Of a DNA stretch of 64,000 nucleotides, positions 25,904-34,479 are shown piece by piece (the stretch's first letter is position 1; every line of letters starts with the position of its first letter). The stretch is from Mycolicibacterium sphagni (GTDB taxonomy: Bacteria > Actinomycetota > Actinomycetes > Mycobacteriales > Mycobacteriaceae). The stretch spans positions 78,075 to 142,074 of the forward strand of contig NZ_NOZR01000015.1 of NCBI RefSeq assembly GCF_002250655.1. The letters run 5' to 3'. The notes below the pieces were generated by a model, which had not been told where the DNA came from, ran no database searches, and saw nothing but the letters and a program-made list of their open reading frames with translations. Position numbers and translations under genes: made by a program.

Positions 25904-27451
25904 GTGTTGGCCGAACCGAGTGATAACCACATCTCAGTTGATAACAACTGGGACGTAGATGTTCGCCAAAACTCCACCTCCGCGTTATTTGATGAGAACA
26001 GCATTCCCCCGCTGTGGCCCCCGACGCGCGCCACGCAGCGCGAAGCCCGGCACCTCCGGCATTCCAGACGGTTAGTCATCAGCGACACGGCGATTATTTG
26101 CCTGGCGCTGGCAGTCGCCACCATGTTCGTGTTTGCTGAAGAACCGGGAGCACTGCTCACCTACGTCCTGGGGTCGGTCGCGCTGGCCGCCTTGTGGATG
26201 GCCGCGTTGGGTCTCAACGGTTACCGCGCGCGTCGGGTGGTCGGCCGCGGCGTCGGCGAGAACACGAGCGTCGTTCTTGCCACCCTGCAGGTGTTTGGCC
26301 TGATCGCGATCGCTGCGCTGCTGCTGCCCATGGATCCGTCGCGAACCTATCTCGCGATCGCCTTCCCGGCGGGTCTGCTCGGACTGCTGGTGAACCGCAG
26401 GCACTGGCGCCGAGTCGAGACCGCCGAGCTCGGCCGCGCCGACTACCAGATCTCGGTTTTGGTCGTGGGTAGCTCGCGGGCCGCCGCCGACGTCGCCGCC
26501 ACGTTTGTGCGGGATCCTGCCGCGGGCTATCGCGTCGTCGGGATCTGCACCCCCGAAGGACCGACGGCGCGGGACCGCAGCATCGACATCGGCGGCCGGG
26601 CCATCCCCGTCGTGGGCATCGACCAGGCCATCGCCGACGCCGTGCGCCGCACTGGCGCACAGACCGTCGCGCTGGCCGCCACCGATCACTTGCACGCCAC
26701 CGAGGTACGCCGGTTGATCTGGGAACTCGATTCACTGGGCGTGGATCTGATGATCGCCCCCGGGCTGGTCGACATCGCCGAAGACCGATTACACAGCCGC
26801 CCGGTGGCCGGCATGGCGATGTTCGAGGTGAGCAAGCCGCAGCACGCGGGGGCCAACTCGGCCGCCAAGCGGGCCTTCGACGTCGTGTTCACCACGGTGG
26901 CGATGATCGTGGTCGCGCCCCTGTTCCTGCTCGCGGCGCTGGCGGTGCGACTGTCTGGACCCGGACCGGTCTTCTACGTGTCCGAGCGGATCGGACTCAA
27001 GGGCACCACGTTCCCGATGCTCAAGTTCCGCAGCATGGTCGACGGCGCCGATGAGGATGCGCCGGCGATGATCGCCGCCGACGGAAGCAGCCCGCTGTTC
27101 TGGAAGCCCAAGGACGATCCGCGGGTCACCCGGGTCGGCAAGGTACTGCGGAAGTACAGCGTCGACGAACTGCCCCAGTTCTTCAACGTGTTACGCGGCG
27201 ACATGAGCGTTGTCGGCCCCCGGCCGCAGGTCCGCCGCGAGGTCGACTCGTATGACTACCTGGTTCGTCGGCGGCTGACCGTCAAGCCTGGTCTGACCGG
27301 GTTGTGGCAGGTCAGCGGCCGCTCGGACCTACGGACCGAGGACGCCCTGCGCCTGGACCTGAGCTACATCGAGAACTGGTCCCCGATTCGGGACCTGACG
27401 ATCATCGCCAGGACCATCAAGACCGTGTTGCGCGGCGACGGCGCGTACTAG
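25904..27451 (+). CDS. Polyprenyl-phosphate sugar-1-phosphate transferase (exopolysaccharide priming enzyme)
   Basis: 515 residues, GTG start. Residues 60-165 hold about four membrane helices, then a cytoplasmic CoA-binding-like Rossmann domain (ISVLVVGSSRAAADVAATF). The catalytic C-terminus (about 320-515) has KRAFDVVFTTVAMIVVAPLFL, FYVSERIGLKGTTFPMLKFRSM, DELPQFFNVLRGDMSVVGPRP and KPGLTGLWQVSGRS. This is the WbaP/WcaJ family that loads a sugar phosphate onto decaprenyl phosphate to start an extracellular polysaccharide or glycan. The rest of such a pathway is not here. It occupies the place where M. tuberculosis has other genes, and its stop shares CTAG with regX3. Confidence 0.88.
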   Translation: MLAEPSDNHISVDNNWDVDVRQNSTSALFDENSIPPLWPPTRATQREARHLRHSRRLVISDTAIICLALAVATMFVFAEEPGALLTYVLGSVALAALWMAALGLNGYRARRVVGRGVGENTSVVLATLQVFGLIAIAALLLPMDPSRTYLAIAFPAGLLGLLVNRRHWRRVETAELGRADYQISVLVVGSSRAAADVAATFVRDPAAGYRVVGICTPEGPTARDRSIDIGGRAIPVVGIDQAIADAVRRTGAQTVALAATDHLHATEVRRLIWELDSLGVDLMIAPGLVDIAEDRLHSRPVAGMAMFEVSKPQHAGANSAAKRAFDVVFTTVAMIVVAPLFLLAALAVRLSGPGPVFYVSERIGLKGTTFPMLKFRSMVDGADEDAPAMIAADGSSPLFWKPKDDPRVTRVGKVLRKYSVDELPQFFNVLRGDMSVVGPRPQVRREVDSYDYLVRRRLTVKPGLTGLWQVSGRSDLRTEDALRLDLSYIENWSPIRDLTIIARTIKTVLRGDGAY

Positions 27452-28134
27452 CCCTCCAGCTTGTAGCCCAGGCCGCGCACCGTCACCAAGTGCACGGGAT
27501 TGGCCGGATCGGCTTCGATCTTCGACCGCAGGCGCTTGACGTGGACATCGAGAGTCTTGGTGTCTCCGACGTAGTCCGCACCCCACACCCGGTCGATCAG
27601 CTGACCGCGGGTGAGCACCCGGCCGCTGTTGCGCATCAGGTACTCCAGTAGATCGAATTCCTTGAGCGGCAACGTAATCGGCTCACCATTGACGGTGACG
27701 ACGTGGCGCTCGACATCCATGCGCACCGGGCCGGCCTCCAGGATGGCGTCACCGATACCGGAGTCCTCGGTGTCGGTTCCGCGGCGCAGCACGGCACGGA
27801 TACGGGCGATCAGTTCGCGCGCCGAGTACGGCTTGGTGACGTAGTCGTCGGCACCGAGCTCGAGGCCGACCACCTTGTCGATCTCGCTGTCGCGCGCGGT
27901 GACCATGATCACCGGCACGCTCGAGCGGGCGCGCAGCTGCTTACAGACGTCGGTGCCGGTCATCCCCGGCAGCATGAGGTCGAGCAGCACGATGTCGGCG
28001 CCGGATCGATCGAACTCCGCCAGAGCTGACGGGCCGTCACCGACGACGGTGGCCTCGAACCCTTCCTTGCGGAGCAGGAAAGCCAGCGGGTCGGCCAGCG
28101 ATTCTTCGTCCTCCACGATCAACACATTGGTCAT
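27448..28134 (-). CDS. regX3: Response regulator RegX3 (OmpR family)
   Basis: 228 residues. Receiver domain with the phospho-acceptor Asp in IVLLDLMLPG and Lys in VTKPYSARE; winged-helix output domain (GRVLTRGQLIDRVWGADYVGDTKTLDVHVKRLRSKIE). Partner of SenX3; in mycobacteria it controls the phosphate-starvation response. The ATG overlaps the senX3 TGA (ATGA) with no repeat insertion between the genes, unlike M. tuberculosis. The stop is shared with the convergent sugar transferase. Confidence 0.96.
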   Translation of the reverse strand: MTNVLIVEDEESLADPLAFLLRKEGFEATVVGDGPSALAEFDRSGADIVLLDLMLPGMTGTDVCKQLRARSSVPVIMVTARDSEIDKVVGLELGADDYVTKPYSARELIARIRAVLRRGTDTEDSGIGDAILEAGPVRMDVERHVVTVNGEPITLPLKEFDLLEYLMRNSGRVLTRGQLIDRVWGADYVGDTKTLDVHVKRLRSKIEADPANPVHLVTVRGLGYKLEG

Positions 28135-29336
28135 TGGCGTAGTGCCTCCTCGTCAATGGCCGATTGGTCGGCCGGTTCGTCGTCTTCGTTGTTGGGATAG
28201 GCGGGAATGGACAGGGTGAACGTCGAGCCGGTGCCCGGCTGGCTCCACAGCCGGATGCTGCCGTTGTGATTGGCTGCCACGTGTTTGACGATGGCCAGCC
28301 CCAAGCCGGTGCCGCCGGTGGCACGGGAGCGCGCTTTGTCGACCCGGAAGAACCGTTCGAACACCCGCTCCTGATCGGCACGGGCGATCCCGATTCCCCG
28401 GTCGGTGACGGAGATCTCGATGTTGTCGCCGCGCCGGCGGCGGCTGATCGACACCTTCGATTCGTCCGGTGAGTACGCGATGGCATTCGAGATCAGATTG
28501 GCCAGCGCGGTGACCAACAAGGACTGATCCCCCAGCACGCGGAAGCCGCTCGGCGCATCGGTGGTCACCTTGATGTCGGCATTGTCAGCCGCCACCTTGT
28601 GGCGCGAAATAGCCTCGCTGACAACAGAATCCACGTCGATTCCGTCCAGGTCGGGCAGCGGCTCGGCACCTTGGAGACGGGATAGCTCGATCAGCTCGCC
28701 GACCATATTGGCCAGCCGCTGGGATTCGGTCAGGATCTTGCGGCTGAAGTGGTGCACGGTCTCGGGGTCTTCGGCCGATTCCAGCAACGCCTCAGCCAGC
28801 ACACCCATCGCCGCGACCGGCGTCTTGAGCTCATGGCTCACGTTGGCCACGAAGTCACGCCGGCTGGCTTCCATGCGGGCCTGCTCGGACTGGTCTTCGA
28901 CGTAGACCACGGCGAACCGCGGATCCTGCTTGCTCAGCAGCCGAACGTGCCCGCGCACCGACAGCCCCGAACGGCCGGGCGCGGCCCGCAACGGCTGAGA
29001 CAGGTCGACTTCGACGCCCTCTCCGGTGACCAGCACGCGCTGAGCGGCGCTCCAGGCTCGTTCGTCGAGCTGCCGGTCACGTACGAGGCCCAGCTCGGTG
29101 GCGCGGTCATTGATGAACACCACGTCGCGATGCGCGTCGACGACCACCATGCCGATCGGGGCCAGCGACACCACGTGATGCAACATCTGCGAGACGGTGA
29201 TCCCCGCTTCGGTGATCGCGCGGCGCTGCCTGCGCTCGAGGATGCGTGGGGTGAGCGCGGCCCCGATCCCGAGTCCGAGAGCGAGCGCTACCAGCGCCGC
29301 GACGGTGACCAATAGTGCCACCGAGACAACACTCAC
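28131..29336 (-). CDS. senX3: Sensor histidine kinase SenX3
   Basis: About 401 residues from GTG 29336 (TTG 29342 is in frame). An N-terminal membrane helix pair, a PAS-like domain (HVVSLAPIGMVVVDAHRDVVFIN), HisKA with NVSHELKTPVAAM (phospho-His about residue 166) and a HATPase domain (NLISNAIAYSP, DRGIGIA, GTGLGLAIVKH) are in order. It senses phosphate status, in part through the Pst system. A GTTCACC element just upstream (about 29358-29364 on the minus strand) resembles half of a RegX3 box, hinting at autoregulation. Confidence 0.95.
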   Translation of the reverse strand: MSVVSVALLVTVAALVALALGLGIGAALTPRILERRQRRAITEAGITVSQMLHHVVSLAPIGMVVVDAHRDVVFINDRATELGLVRDRQLDERAWSAAQRVLVTGEGVEVDLSQPLRAAPGRSGLSVRGHVRLLSKQDPRFAVVYVEDQSEQARMEASRRDFVANVSHELKTPVAAMGVLAEALLESAEDPETVHHFSRKILTESQRLANMVGELIELSRLQGAEPLPDLDGIDVDSVVSEAISRHKVAADNADIKVTTDAPSGFRVLGDQSLLVTALANLISNAIAYSPDESKVSISRRRRGDNIEISVTDRGIGIARADQERVFERFFRVDKARSRATGGTGLGLAIVKHVAANHNGSIRLWSQPGTGSTFTLSIPAYPNNEDDEPADQSAIDEEALRQ

Positions 29337-29466
29337 ACGCAAAGCGTACGCATTGGGTGAACGTCATCCCAGCAGCGTGCGGCTAAATCGGGTTACGTCA
29401 CACAGCCAGCGCGCATGTATTCCGCCGCCGTTTACCGCGCGTTTGCCAAACCCGAGGTGCTTCCAG

Positions 29467-30213
29467 CTACTTCACGCCCTGGTTGGCCACCGCGGCAGCG
29501 CCTGCGGCGGCCGCCTCGGGATCCAGGTAGGTACCGCCCGCCACCAGAGGCTTCAGGTCGGCGTCAAGGTCGTAGCGCAGCGGAATACCGGTCGGGATGT
29601 TGAGGCCGACCACGTCCTCGTTGGACATGCCGTCCAGGTACTTCACCAGCGCGCGCAGCGAGTTTCCGTGCGCGACCATCAACACCGTCTTGCCGGCCTT
29701 CAGATCCGGGACGATCGTCTCGGTGAAGTACGGGACGAAACGGGCCACCACGTCAGCCAGGCACTCGGTCAGCGGGCCGCCGCCGATATCGGCGTAGCGC
29801 GGGTCGGTGTCCTGGCTGTAGGTGCTGCCCGGCTCGATCGGCGGCGGCGGGGTGTCATAACTGCGGCGCCACAGCATGAACTGCTCTTCGCCGTACTTTT
29901 CCTTGGTCTCGGCCTTGTCCAGGCCCTGCAGCGCACCGTAGTGCCGCTCGTTGAGCCGCCAGTCCCGATGCACCGGGATCCATAGCCGGTCGGCGGCATC
30001 CAGCGCCAGGTGCGCGGTGGTGATCGCCCGCCGCAGCAGCGAGGTGTACAGCACGTCGGGCAGCAGACCCTGTTCGGCCAGCAGCTTGCCGCCACGCACG
30101 GCCTCGGTGCGACCCTTGTCGGTCAGGTCGACGTCCACCCAGCCGGTGAACAGATTCAGCGCGTTCCATTCGCTCTCGCCGTGCCGCAGCAGAATCAGTG
30201 TGGAATCAGCCAT
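29467..30213 (-). CDS. gpmA: 2,3-bisphosphoglycerate-dependent phosphoglycerate mutase
   Basis: 248 residues. Catalytic LLRHGESEWN with the phospho-His, the second His in MVAHGNSLRALVKYL, Glu in RLNERHYGALQG. Glycolytic interconversion of 3- and 2-phosphoglycerate. It lies downstream of the YbjN gene and of a 58-bp tandem repeat and upstream of senX3, an order conserved in mycobacteria. Confidence 0.97.
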   Translation of the reverse strand: MADSTLILLRHGESEWNALNLFTGWVDVDLTDKGRTEAVRGGKLLAEQGLLPDVLYTSLLRRAITTAHLALDAADRLWIPVHRDWRLNERHYGALQGLDKAETKEKYGEEQFMLWRRSYDTPPPPIEPGSTYSQDTDPRYADIGGGPLTECLADVVARFVPYFTETIVPDLKAGKTVLMVAHGNSLRALVKYLDGMSNEDVVGLNIPTGIPLRYDLDADLKPLVAGGTYLDPEAAAAGAAAVANQGVK

Positions 30214-30267
30214 GCCCGAAATCCTCTCACGCCCACGGTCAGTGGTCGCGGCTGTTCCCGTCGACCT

Positions 30268-30383
30268 CGTCTTCGGGCTGGGACTCTCGACTCCTCCTCA
30301 TCGTTCGTCCCTCACTCTGCATCGTCGTCTTCGGGCCGGGACTCTCGACTCCTCCTCATCGTTCGTCCCTCACTCTGCATCGT
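30268..30383. repeat. Two 58-bp tandem repeats (MIRU-like) spanning the YbjN-gene stop
   Basis: Unit 1 is 30268-30325 and unit 2 is 30326-30383; they differ at one base (30279 T versus 30337 C), and a third partial unit follows inside the YbjN gene. On the minus strand each unit supplies a TGA, a GAGGGA ribosome-site-like stretch and an ATG opening a short ORF (MRRSRES...): 30359-30312 gives 15 residues, 30301-30239 gives 20. Stop-then-start units between operon genes are the hallmark described for MIRU elements. Confidence 0.85.
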
Positions 30384-30882
30384 CGTCTTGGATGAGATGC
30401 TCGAAGGCCTGCAGGTTCTTCAGCGATTCACCGCGGGAGACCCGCCACGCCCACTCTTTCTGGATAGACGACTTGAACCCAAGTTCCAGCAGGGTGTTGA
30501 AGTCGGTGTCGACGGCCTCGAGCACCTGCCCGAGGATCCGGTCGAGTTCATCGGCAGTCACCGACTCCAGCGCCATCCGCCCGACCAGATAGATGTCGCC
30601 GGTGTTGTCCAGCGTGTAGGCCACCCCATAGAGCCGGCGGTTGCGCTTGAGCAGGAATCGGTAGACGCCCTCGTGGTTTTCGTCGGGCTGACGGCAGACG
30701 AAGGCCTCCACCCGTACCGAGTGCTCACCGATGCTCAGCAGGGTGTTGGTCTTGAGCTTGCGCTCCCCCGGCAGCTCCACGATCAGCCCCGGCAGCCCGC
30801 CGTGCGCTCCTTCGTGGTGGCTGTAGACCAAGCCGTGCTCGGTCAGCGCGCCCTCGATGACCTGCTGGACGCTGGAACTCAT
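30370..30882 (-). CDS. YbjN domain-containing protein
   Basis: 170 residues from ATG 30882, which overlaps the mshA TGA (ATGA). The YbjN fold is recognised from LPGERKLKTNTLLSIGEHSVRVEAFVCRQPDENHEGVYRFLLKRN and IYLVGRMALESVTADELDRILGQVLEAV. These resemble type-III secretion chaperone folds and are of unknown function in mycobacteria. Coupling to mshA is conserved and suggests a link to mycothiol or stress. The last codons (DDDAE) and stop fall within the 58-bp tandem repeat. Confidence 0.85.
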   Translation of the reverse strand: MSSSVQQVIEGALTEHGLVYSHHEGAHGGLPGLIVELPGERKLKTNTLLSIGEHSVRVEAFVCRQPDENHEGVYRFLLKRNRRLYGVAYTLDNTGDIYLVGRMALESVTADELDRILGQVLEAVDTDFNTLLELGFKSSIQKEWAWRVSRGESLKNLQAFEHLIQDDDAE

Positions 30883-32216
30883 GCGCGCACCCCGCGGCGC
30901 ATCGACCACCGCCGTCCGTTACGCCGCGCCAGGACGTCGCCGGCAGCGCGCCGCCGCCGCGCGCTGGCATAGTCGGTGATGGCCCGGCTGTAACTGGCAA
31001 GCAATCCGTCCACGGTGTGCGCCCACGAGAAACGCTGTGCGTGCGCGACGGCGGCGCGGCTCAGCTCGTCGGAGTCACGGCGCAACAGCCCGGCGATCGC
31101 ATCAGCCCACCTGTCGGGGTCGTGGCTGGACACCAGTGCCCCGCTGACACCGTCCGCCACCGCCACCGGCAGGCCGCCGACCGCTGCGGCCACCACCGGT
31201 GTTCCGCATGCCTGCGCCTCGATGGCGACCAGCCCGAACGATTCCGAATAGCTGGGCACCGCAACAAGATCCGCCGCACGATAGACGTTGACCAACTGCT
31301 CGCGGGATTGTGGGGGAAGGAACGTCACACGATCGGCGATACCCAGTTCGGCGGCAAGACCCACCAGCGCGTCAGGTGCCGCCAAGCCACTGCCCGACGG
31401 GCCGCCGGCCACCAGCACACGCACACCGGACAGCCGCGCAGCGGCACGCAACAGCACATCGGGCGCCTTCAACGGTTGGATCCGCCCCACGAAGGCGACC
31501 ACCTGCTCGTCGGCGCGCAGGCCCAGCGCGGCCCGTGCCGTCAGCCGGTCGCCGGGCGCGAATGTCTCCAGGTCCACGCCGGGGTATACGACGTCGATTC
31601 GTCGCGGGTCGGCGTTGTGCAGCGAAACAAGTTGGCGGGCTTCATCTTCGGTGTTGACCACCAGCCGGTCAGCCTCGTCGACGACCTGCTGTTCGCCGAC
31701 CGATCGCAACGGCGGTTCCGGTGCGTCGCCGTCGGCCAGTGCGGCGTTCTTCACCGCGGCCAGCGTGTGGGCGGTGTGCACCAACGGCACGGCCCAGCGG
31801 TCGCGGGCCAGCCAGCCGACCTGACCCGACAGCCAGTAGTGCGAATGCACGATGTCGTAGTAGCCGGGCTCATGGTTGGCCTCGGCGCGCAACACGCCGG
31901 CGGTGAACGCACACAGCTGAGTCGGCAGGTCGTATTTGTCGAGCCCCTCGAAGGGGCCGGCAACCACATTGCGCACCAGCACCCCTGGTGCCACGCGGAC
32001 CAGCGGCTGATCGGACGAGGACGTGGCGCGGGTGAAGATCTCGACCTCCACCCCACGCCGGGCCATCTGTAGCGCGGTCTGCAGCACGTAGACGTTCATC
32101 CCGCCGGCGTCACCGGTACCCGGCTGGGCCAACGGCGAGGTGTGAACCGACAGAACCGCTACCCGATGCGGCACATTATCGGTCGATCTGTCAGTCAGCT
32201 CTCGGGCGTACCGCAC
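30879..32216 (-). CDS. mshA: D-inositol-3-phosphate glycosyltransferase (mycothiol step 1)
   Basis: 445 residues. A GT4 glycosyltransferase that joins GlcNAc to inositol-3-phosphate. PGTGDAGGMNVYVLQTALQMARRGVEVEIFTR is the MshA-specific N-terminal loop; VHSHYWLSGQVGWLA, VVYPGVDLETF, FVGRIQPLKAPDVLLRA and the E-x7-E element PSYSESFGLVAIEAQACGTPV complete it. It starts 10 bp after the ROK regulator gene, so they are probably one transcript, followed by the YbjN gene. Confidence 0.96.
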   Translation of the reverse strand: MRYARELTDRSTDNVPHRVAVLSVHTSPLAQPGTGDAGGMNVYVLQTALQMARRGVEVEIFTRATSSSDQPLVRVAPGVLVRNVVAGPFEGLDKYDLPTQLCAFTAGVLRAEANHEPGYYDIVHSHYWLSGQVGWLARDRWAVPLVHTAHTLAAVKNAALADGDAPEPPLRSVGEQQVVDEADRLVVNTEDEARQLVSLHNADPRRIDVVYPGVDLETFAPGDRLTARAALGLRADEQVVAFVGRIQPLKAPDVLLRAAARLSGVRVLVAGGPSGSGLAAPDALVGLAAELGIADRVTFLPPQSREQLVNVYRAADLVAVPSYSESFGLVAIEAQACGTPVVAAAVGGLPVAVADGVSGALVSSHDPDRWADAIAGLLRRDSDELSRAAVAHAQRFSWAHTVDGLLASYSRAITDYASARRRRAAGDVLARRNGRRWSMRRGVRA

Positions 32217-32226
32217 GCCTCCATCT

Positions 32227-33534
32227 TTACACCGCGGCTTCGCGGCGGTTCTGCGCCCGTCTCAATGCGCCGATCGGGTCCGCGTACAGACCACCCAGCG
32301 ACACGATGCCGGCACCGGCCTCCTGCACCCGGTTGCCGAAGGCGGTCACCCTGATGTCGCGGGGCGGCAGCACCGAACGCTCGGTGAACGCGGCCTCCAC
32401 CAGCTGCATGCCCTCGGGGTACTCGGTGAACGCCTGGCCGCCGACAACCAGGTCGTCGGGGTTGAGCATGTCGCGCAGCAAGGCGACCGCCCCGCCGAGC
32501 ACCCGAGCGCGTTCGGCCAGCAGTTCACGGGCGCCGACCGCGGCAGGGGTCTCGCCCTGCCGGGCGGTGCGCAGCAGGGCCGCCATGGACGCGCTGGGGC
32601 CGGAGGCGGGCACGATGCCGCGCTTGCGGGCAGCAGCCAGCACGGCCTCGTCGCTCACGGTGGACTCCAATTGTCCGCTGCCGCCAAGCAACTCGGAGGC
32701 CACCGGAAGCGCGGCGATGGTGCCCGGGCCGCTGGCCGGGCTGTGTACCCGGCCACCGATCACCAGAGCGAAACCGACTGTTTCGCGGGCGTAGACGTAC
32801 AGACTGCTCGACGTAGGGGCGGGCGGGCGGCGCAGGCCCAGGAGGACCTCGGCACCGGCCATCGCGTCCACGTGAGAGGCCACCGAGACCGGCAGACCCA
32901 ACGCCTCGGCAAGCACAGAGCCGACCGGGGCCTGCGTCCAGCCGAGCCGGCTGTGGTCGACGTGTCCGCTGACGCTGTCGACGACACCACCGATCGCGAC
33001 GCCGATCCACAGCGGCCGGCGGCGATGCCACCGGCTCAGGTAGCGCCGGGCGCTGCCGGCCAGCGAGGCCAGCGCGGCGGCCTGCCCGCCGCGCGGCGTC
33101 GGGGTCTCCACCGCGTCGAGGGTGCGGCCCAGCAGGTCCGTTGCGACGATGTTGGTGGTCCGCGCGCCGATGTGGACGCCGAGGGTTAGGAACGGCTCGT
33201 GGTTGACCTCGACAGGCACGCGGGGCCGGCCGATGGCGCCGGACACGGCCAGATCGGCGCGCTCACGCAGGATGCCCGCGTCCAGCAGAGCGGTGACCTG
33301 GCGGTTGACCGTGGCGATCGACAGATTGGTGACCTGGGCGATCACGTCACGGCCGATGGCGCCGCGCTGGCGGACCGCCGCGAACACCGACGCAGCGGCG
33401 GCGTCGGGGATCCGCAGCGACGGGACCACGATGTGGTGCCGGGTCCGCAGCGGGTGCGGCCGGGCTCCGACGCGGGCCGCGTCATGGACGGAAGTACGAA
33501 GCGGATCGTGCGAAGAAAGTGCGACGGTACGCAT
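32227..33534 (-). CDS. ROK family transcriptional regulator
   Basis: 435 residues. N-terminal winged helix (AVRQRGAIGRDVIAQVTNLSIATVNRQVTALLDAGIL) and a C-terminal ROK/ASKHA domain (VEVNHEPFLTLGVHIGARTTNIVATDLLG). The glucokinase-type catalytic and zinc motifs are weak, so it is a regulator rather than a kinase. Orthologous to the M. tuberculosis Rv0485 regulator by position. It is probably co-transcribed with mshA; the region 33535-33729 between it and the SDR gene must hold divergent promoters. Confidence 0.88.
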   Translation of the reverse strand: MRTVALSSHDPLRTSVHDAARVGARPHPLRTRHHIVVPSLRIPDAAAASVFAAVRQRGAIGRDVIAQVTNLSIATVNRQVTALLDAGILRERADLAVSGAIGRPRVPVEVNHEPFLTLGVHIGARTTNIVATDLLGRTLDAVETPTPRGGQAAALASLAGSARRYLSRWHRRRPLWIGVAIGGVVDSVSGHVDHSRLGWTQAPVGSVLAEALGLPVSVASHVDAMAGAEVLLGLRRPPAPTSSSLYVYARETVGFALVIGGRVHSPASGPGTIAALPVASELLGGSGQLESTVSDEAVLAAARKRGIVPASGPSASMAALLRTARQGETPAAVGARELLAERARVLGGAVALLRDMLNPDDLVVGGQAFTEYPEGMQLVEAAFTERSVLPPRDIRVTAFGNRVQEAGAGIVSLGGLYADPIGALRRAQNRREAAV

Positions 33535-33716
33535 AGGAGTGTCCTTCTCGAGTCGGATTAGGGGGCCTATGCCACACCTGGCGACTTGAGCGGGACGAGA
33601 AGAAGAATGTCCGGTCGGGTCAGGCGCAGCGAATCGCGTGACAACAACACGCGGTGTGCGCGACCAGACAGCTGGTCAGACCGAAACGGATCACGGGAAG
33701 AACTTAGCACAGTTAC

Positions 33717-33722
33717 TAGAGT
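33717..33722 (+). promoter_or_regulatory. -10 box of leaderless SDR transcript
   Basis: TAGAGT followed by 7 nt and ATG 33730. Only a weak GGAA lies between, too close to the ATG to be a good ribosome site. Confidence 0.4.
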
Positions 33723-33729
33723 TGGAACG

Positions 33730-34479
33730 ATGACAGCTCCAGACGCGCATTCCCGCGTTGCCGTCGTCACCGGCGCCAGCTCCGGTATCGGCGAGGCAAC
33801 CGCCAAAACCCTTGCCGCCCTTGGCTTTCACGTCGTAGCGGTGGCGCGCCGGGCCGATCGCATCCAGCGGCTGGCCGACGAGATCGGCGGCACCGCTGTT
33901 GTGGCCGACGTCACAAACGACGCCGCGGTCGAGGCGCTGGCGGCCGGCCTGGCTCGGGTCGACGTGCTGATCAACAACGCCGGCGGAGCCAAGGGACTAG
34001 AGCCGATCGCGGAGGCGAACCTGGACGACTGGCGCTGGATGTGGGAGACCAATGTCCTCGGAACATTGCGCGTGACGAGGGCGCTGCTGCCCAAACTCGT
34101 CGCGTCAGGTGACGGGCTGATCGTCACCGTCACCTCGATCGCCGCACTGGAGGTCTACGACAACGGCGGCGGGTACACCGCAGCCAAACACGGCCAGGGC
34201 GCGCTGCATCGGACACTGCGCGGCGAATTGCTCGGAAAACCGGTGCGGCTCACCGAGATTGCGCCCGGCGCAGTGGAGACCGAGTTCTCGCTAGTGCGCT
34301 TCGGCGGTGACGAGCAGCGGGCCGACGCCGTCTATTCCGGCATCACGCCGCTGGTGGCCGCCGACGTTGCCGAGGTGATCGGCTTCGTCGCCACACGCCC
34401 GTCGCATGTCAATCTGGACCAGATCGTCATCCGGCCCCGAGATCAGGCCAGCGCCAGCCGGTTCAACCGCCGGTCGTAG
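33730..34479 (+). CDS. Short-chain dehydrogenase/reductase
   Basis: 249 residues from ATG 33730. Classical SDR: VVTGASSGIGEATAKTLAALG cofactor loop, VLINNAGGAKG, catalytic Ser (SIAALEVYD) and YTAAK (Tyr-x3-Lys), then EIAPGAVETEF. NADP is likely from the Arg-rich loop (ARRADRIQR). The substrate is unknown; it matches the mycobacterial gene beside the L,D-transpeptidase. The 3' end overlaps the convergent transpeptidase gene by 17 bp. Confidence 0.9.
   Translation: MTAPDAHSRVAVVTGASSGIGEATAKTLAALGFHVVAVARRADRIQRLADEIGGTAVVADVTNDAAVEALAAGLARVDVLINNAGGAKGLEPIAEANLDDWRWMWETNVLGTLRVTRALLPKLVASGDGLIVTVTSIAALEVYDNGGGYTAAKHGQGALHRTLRGELLGKPVRLTEIAPGAVETEFSLVRFGGDEQRADAVYSGITPLVAADVAEVIGFVATRPSHVNLDQIVIRPRDQASASRFNRRS

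Noticed and set aside
30268..30383. CRISPR array
   Set aside because: Only two head-to-tail copies without spacers; it is a tandem repeat.
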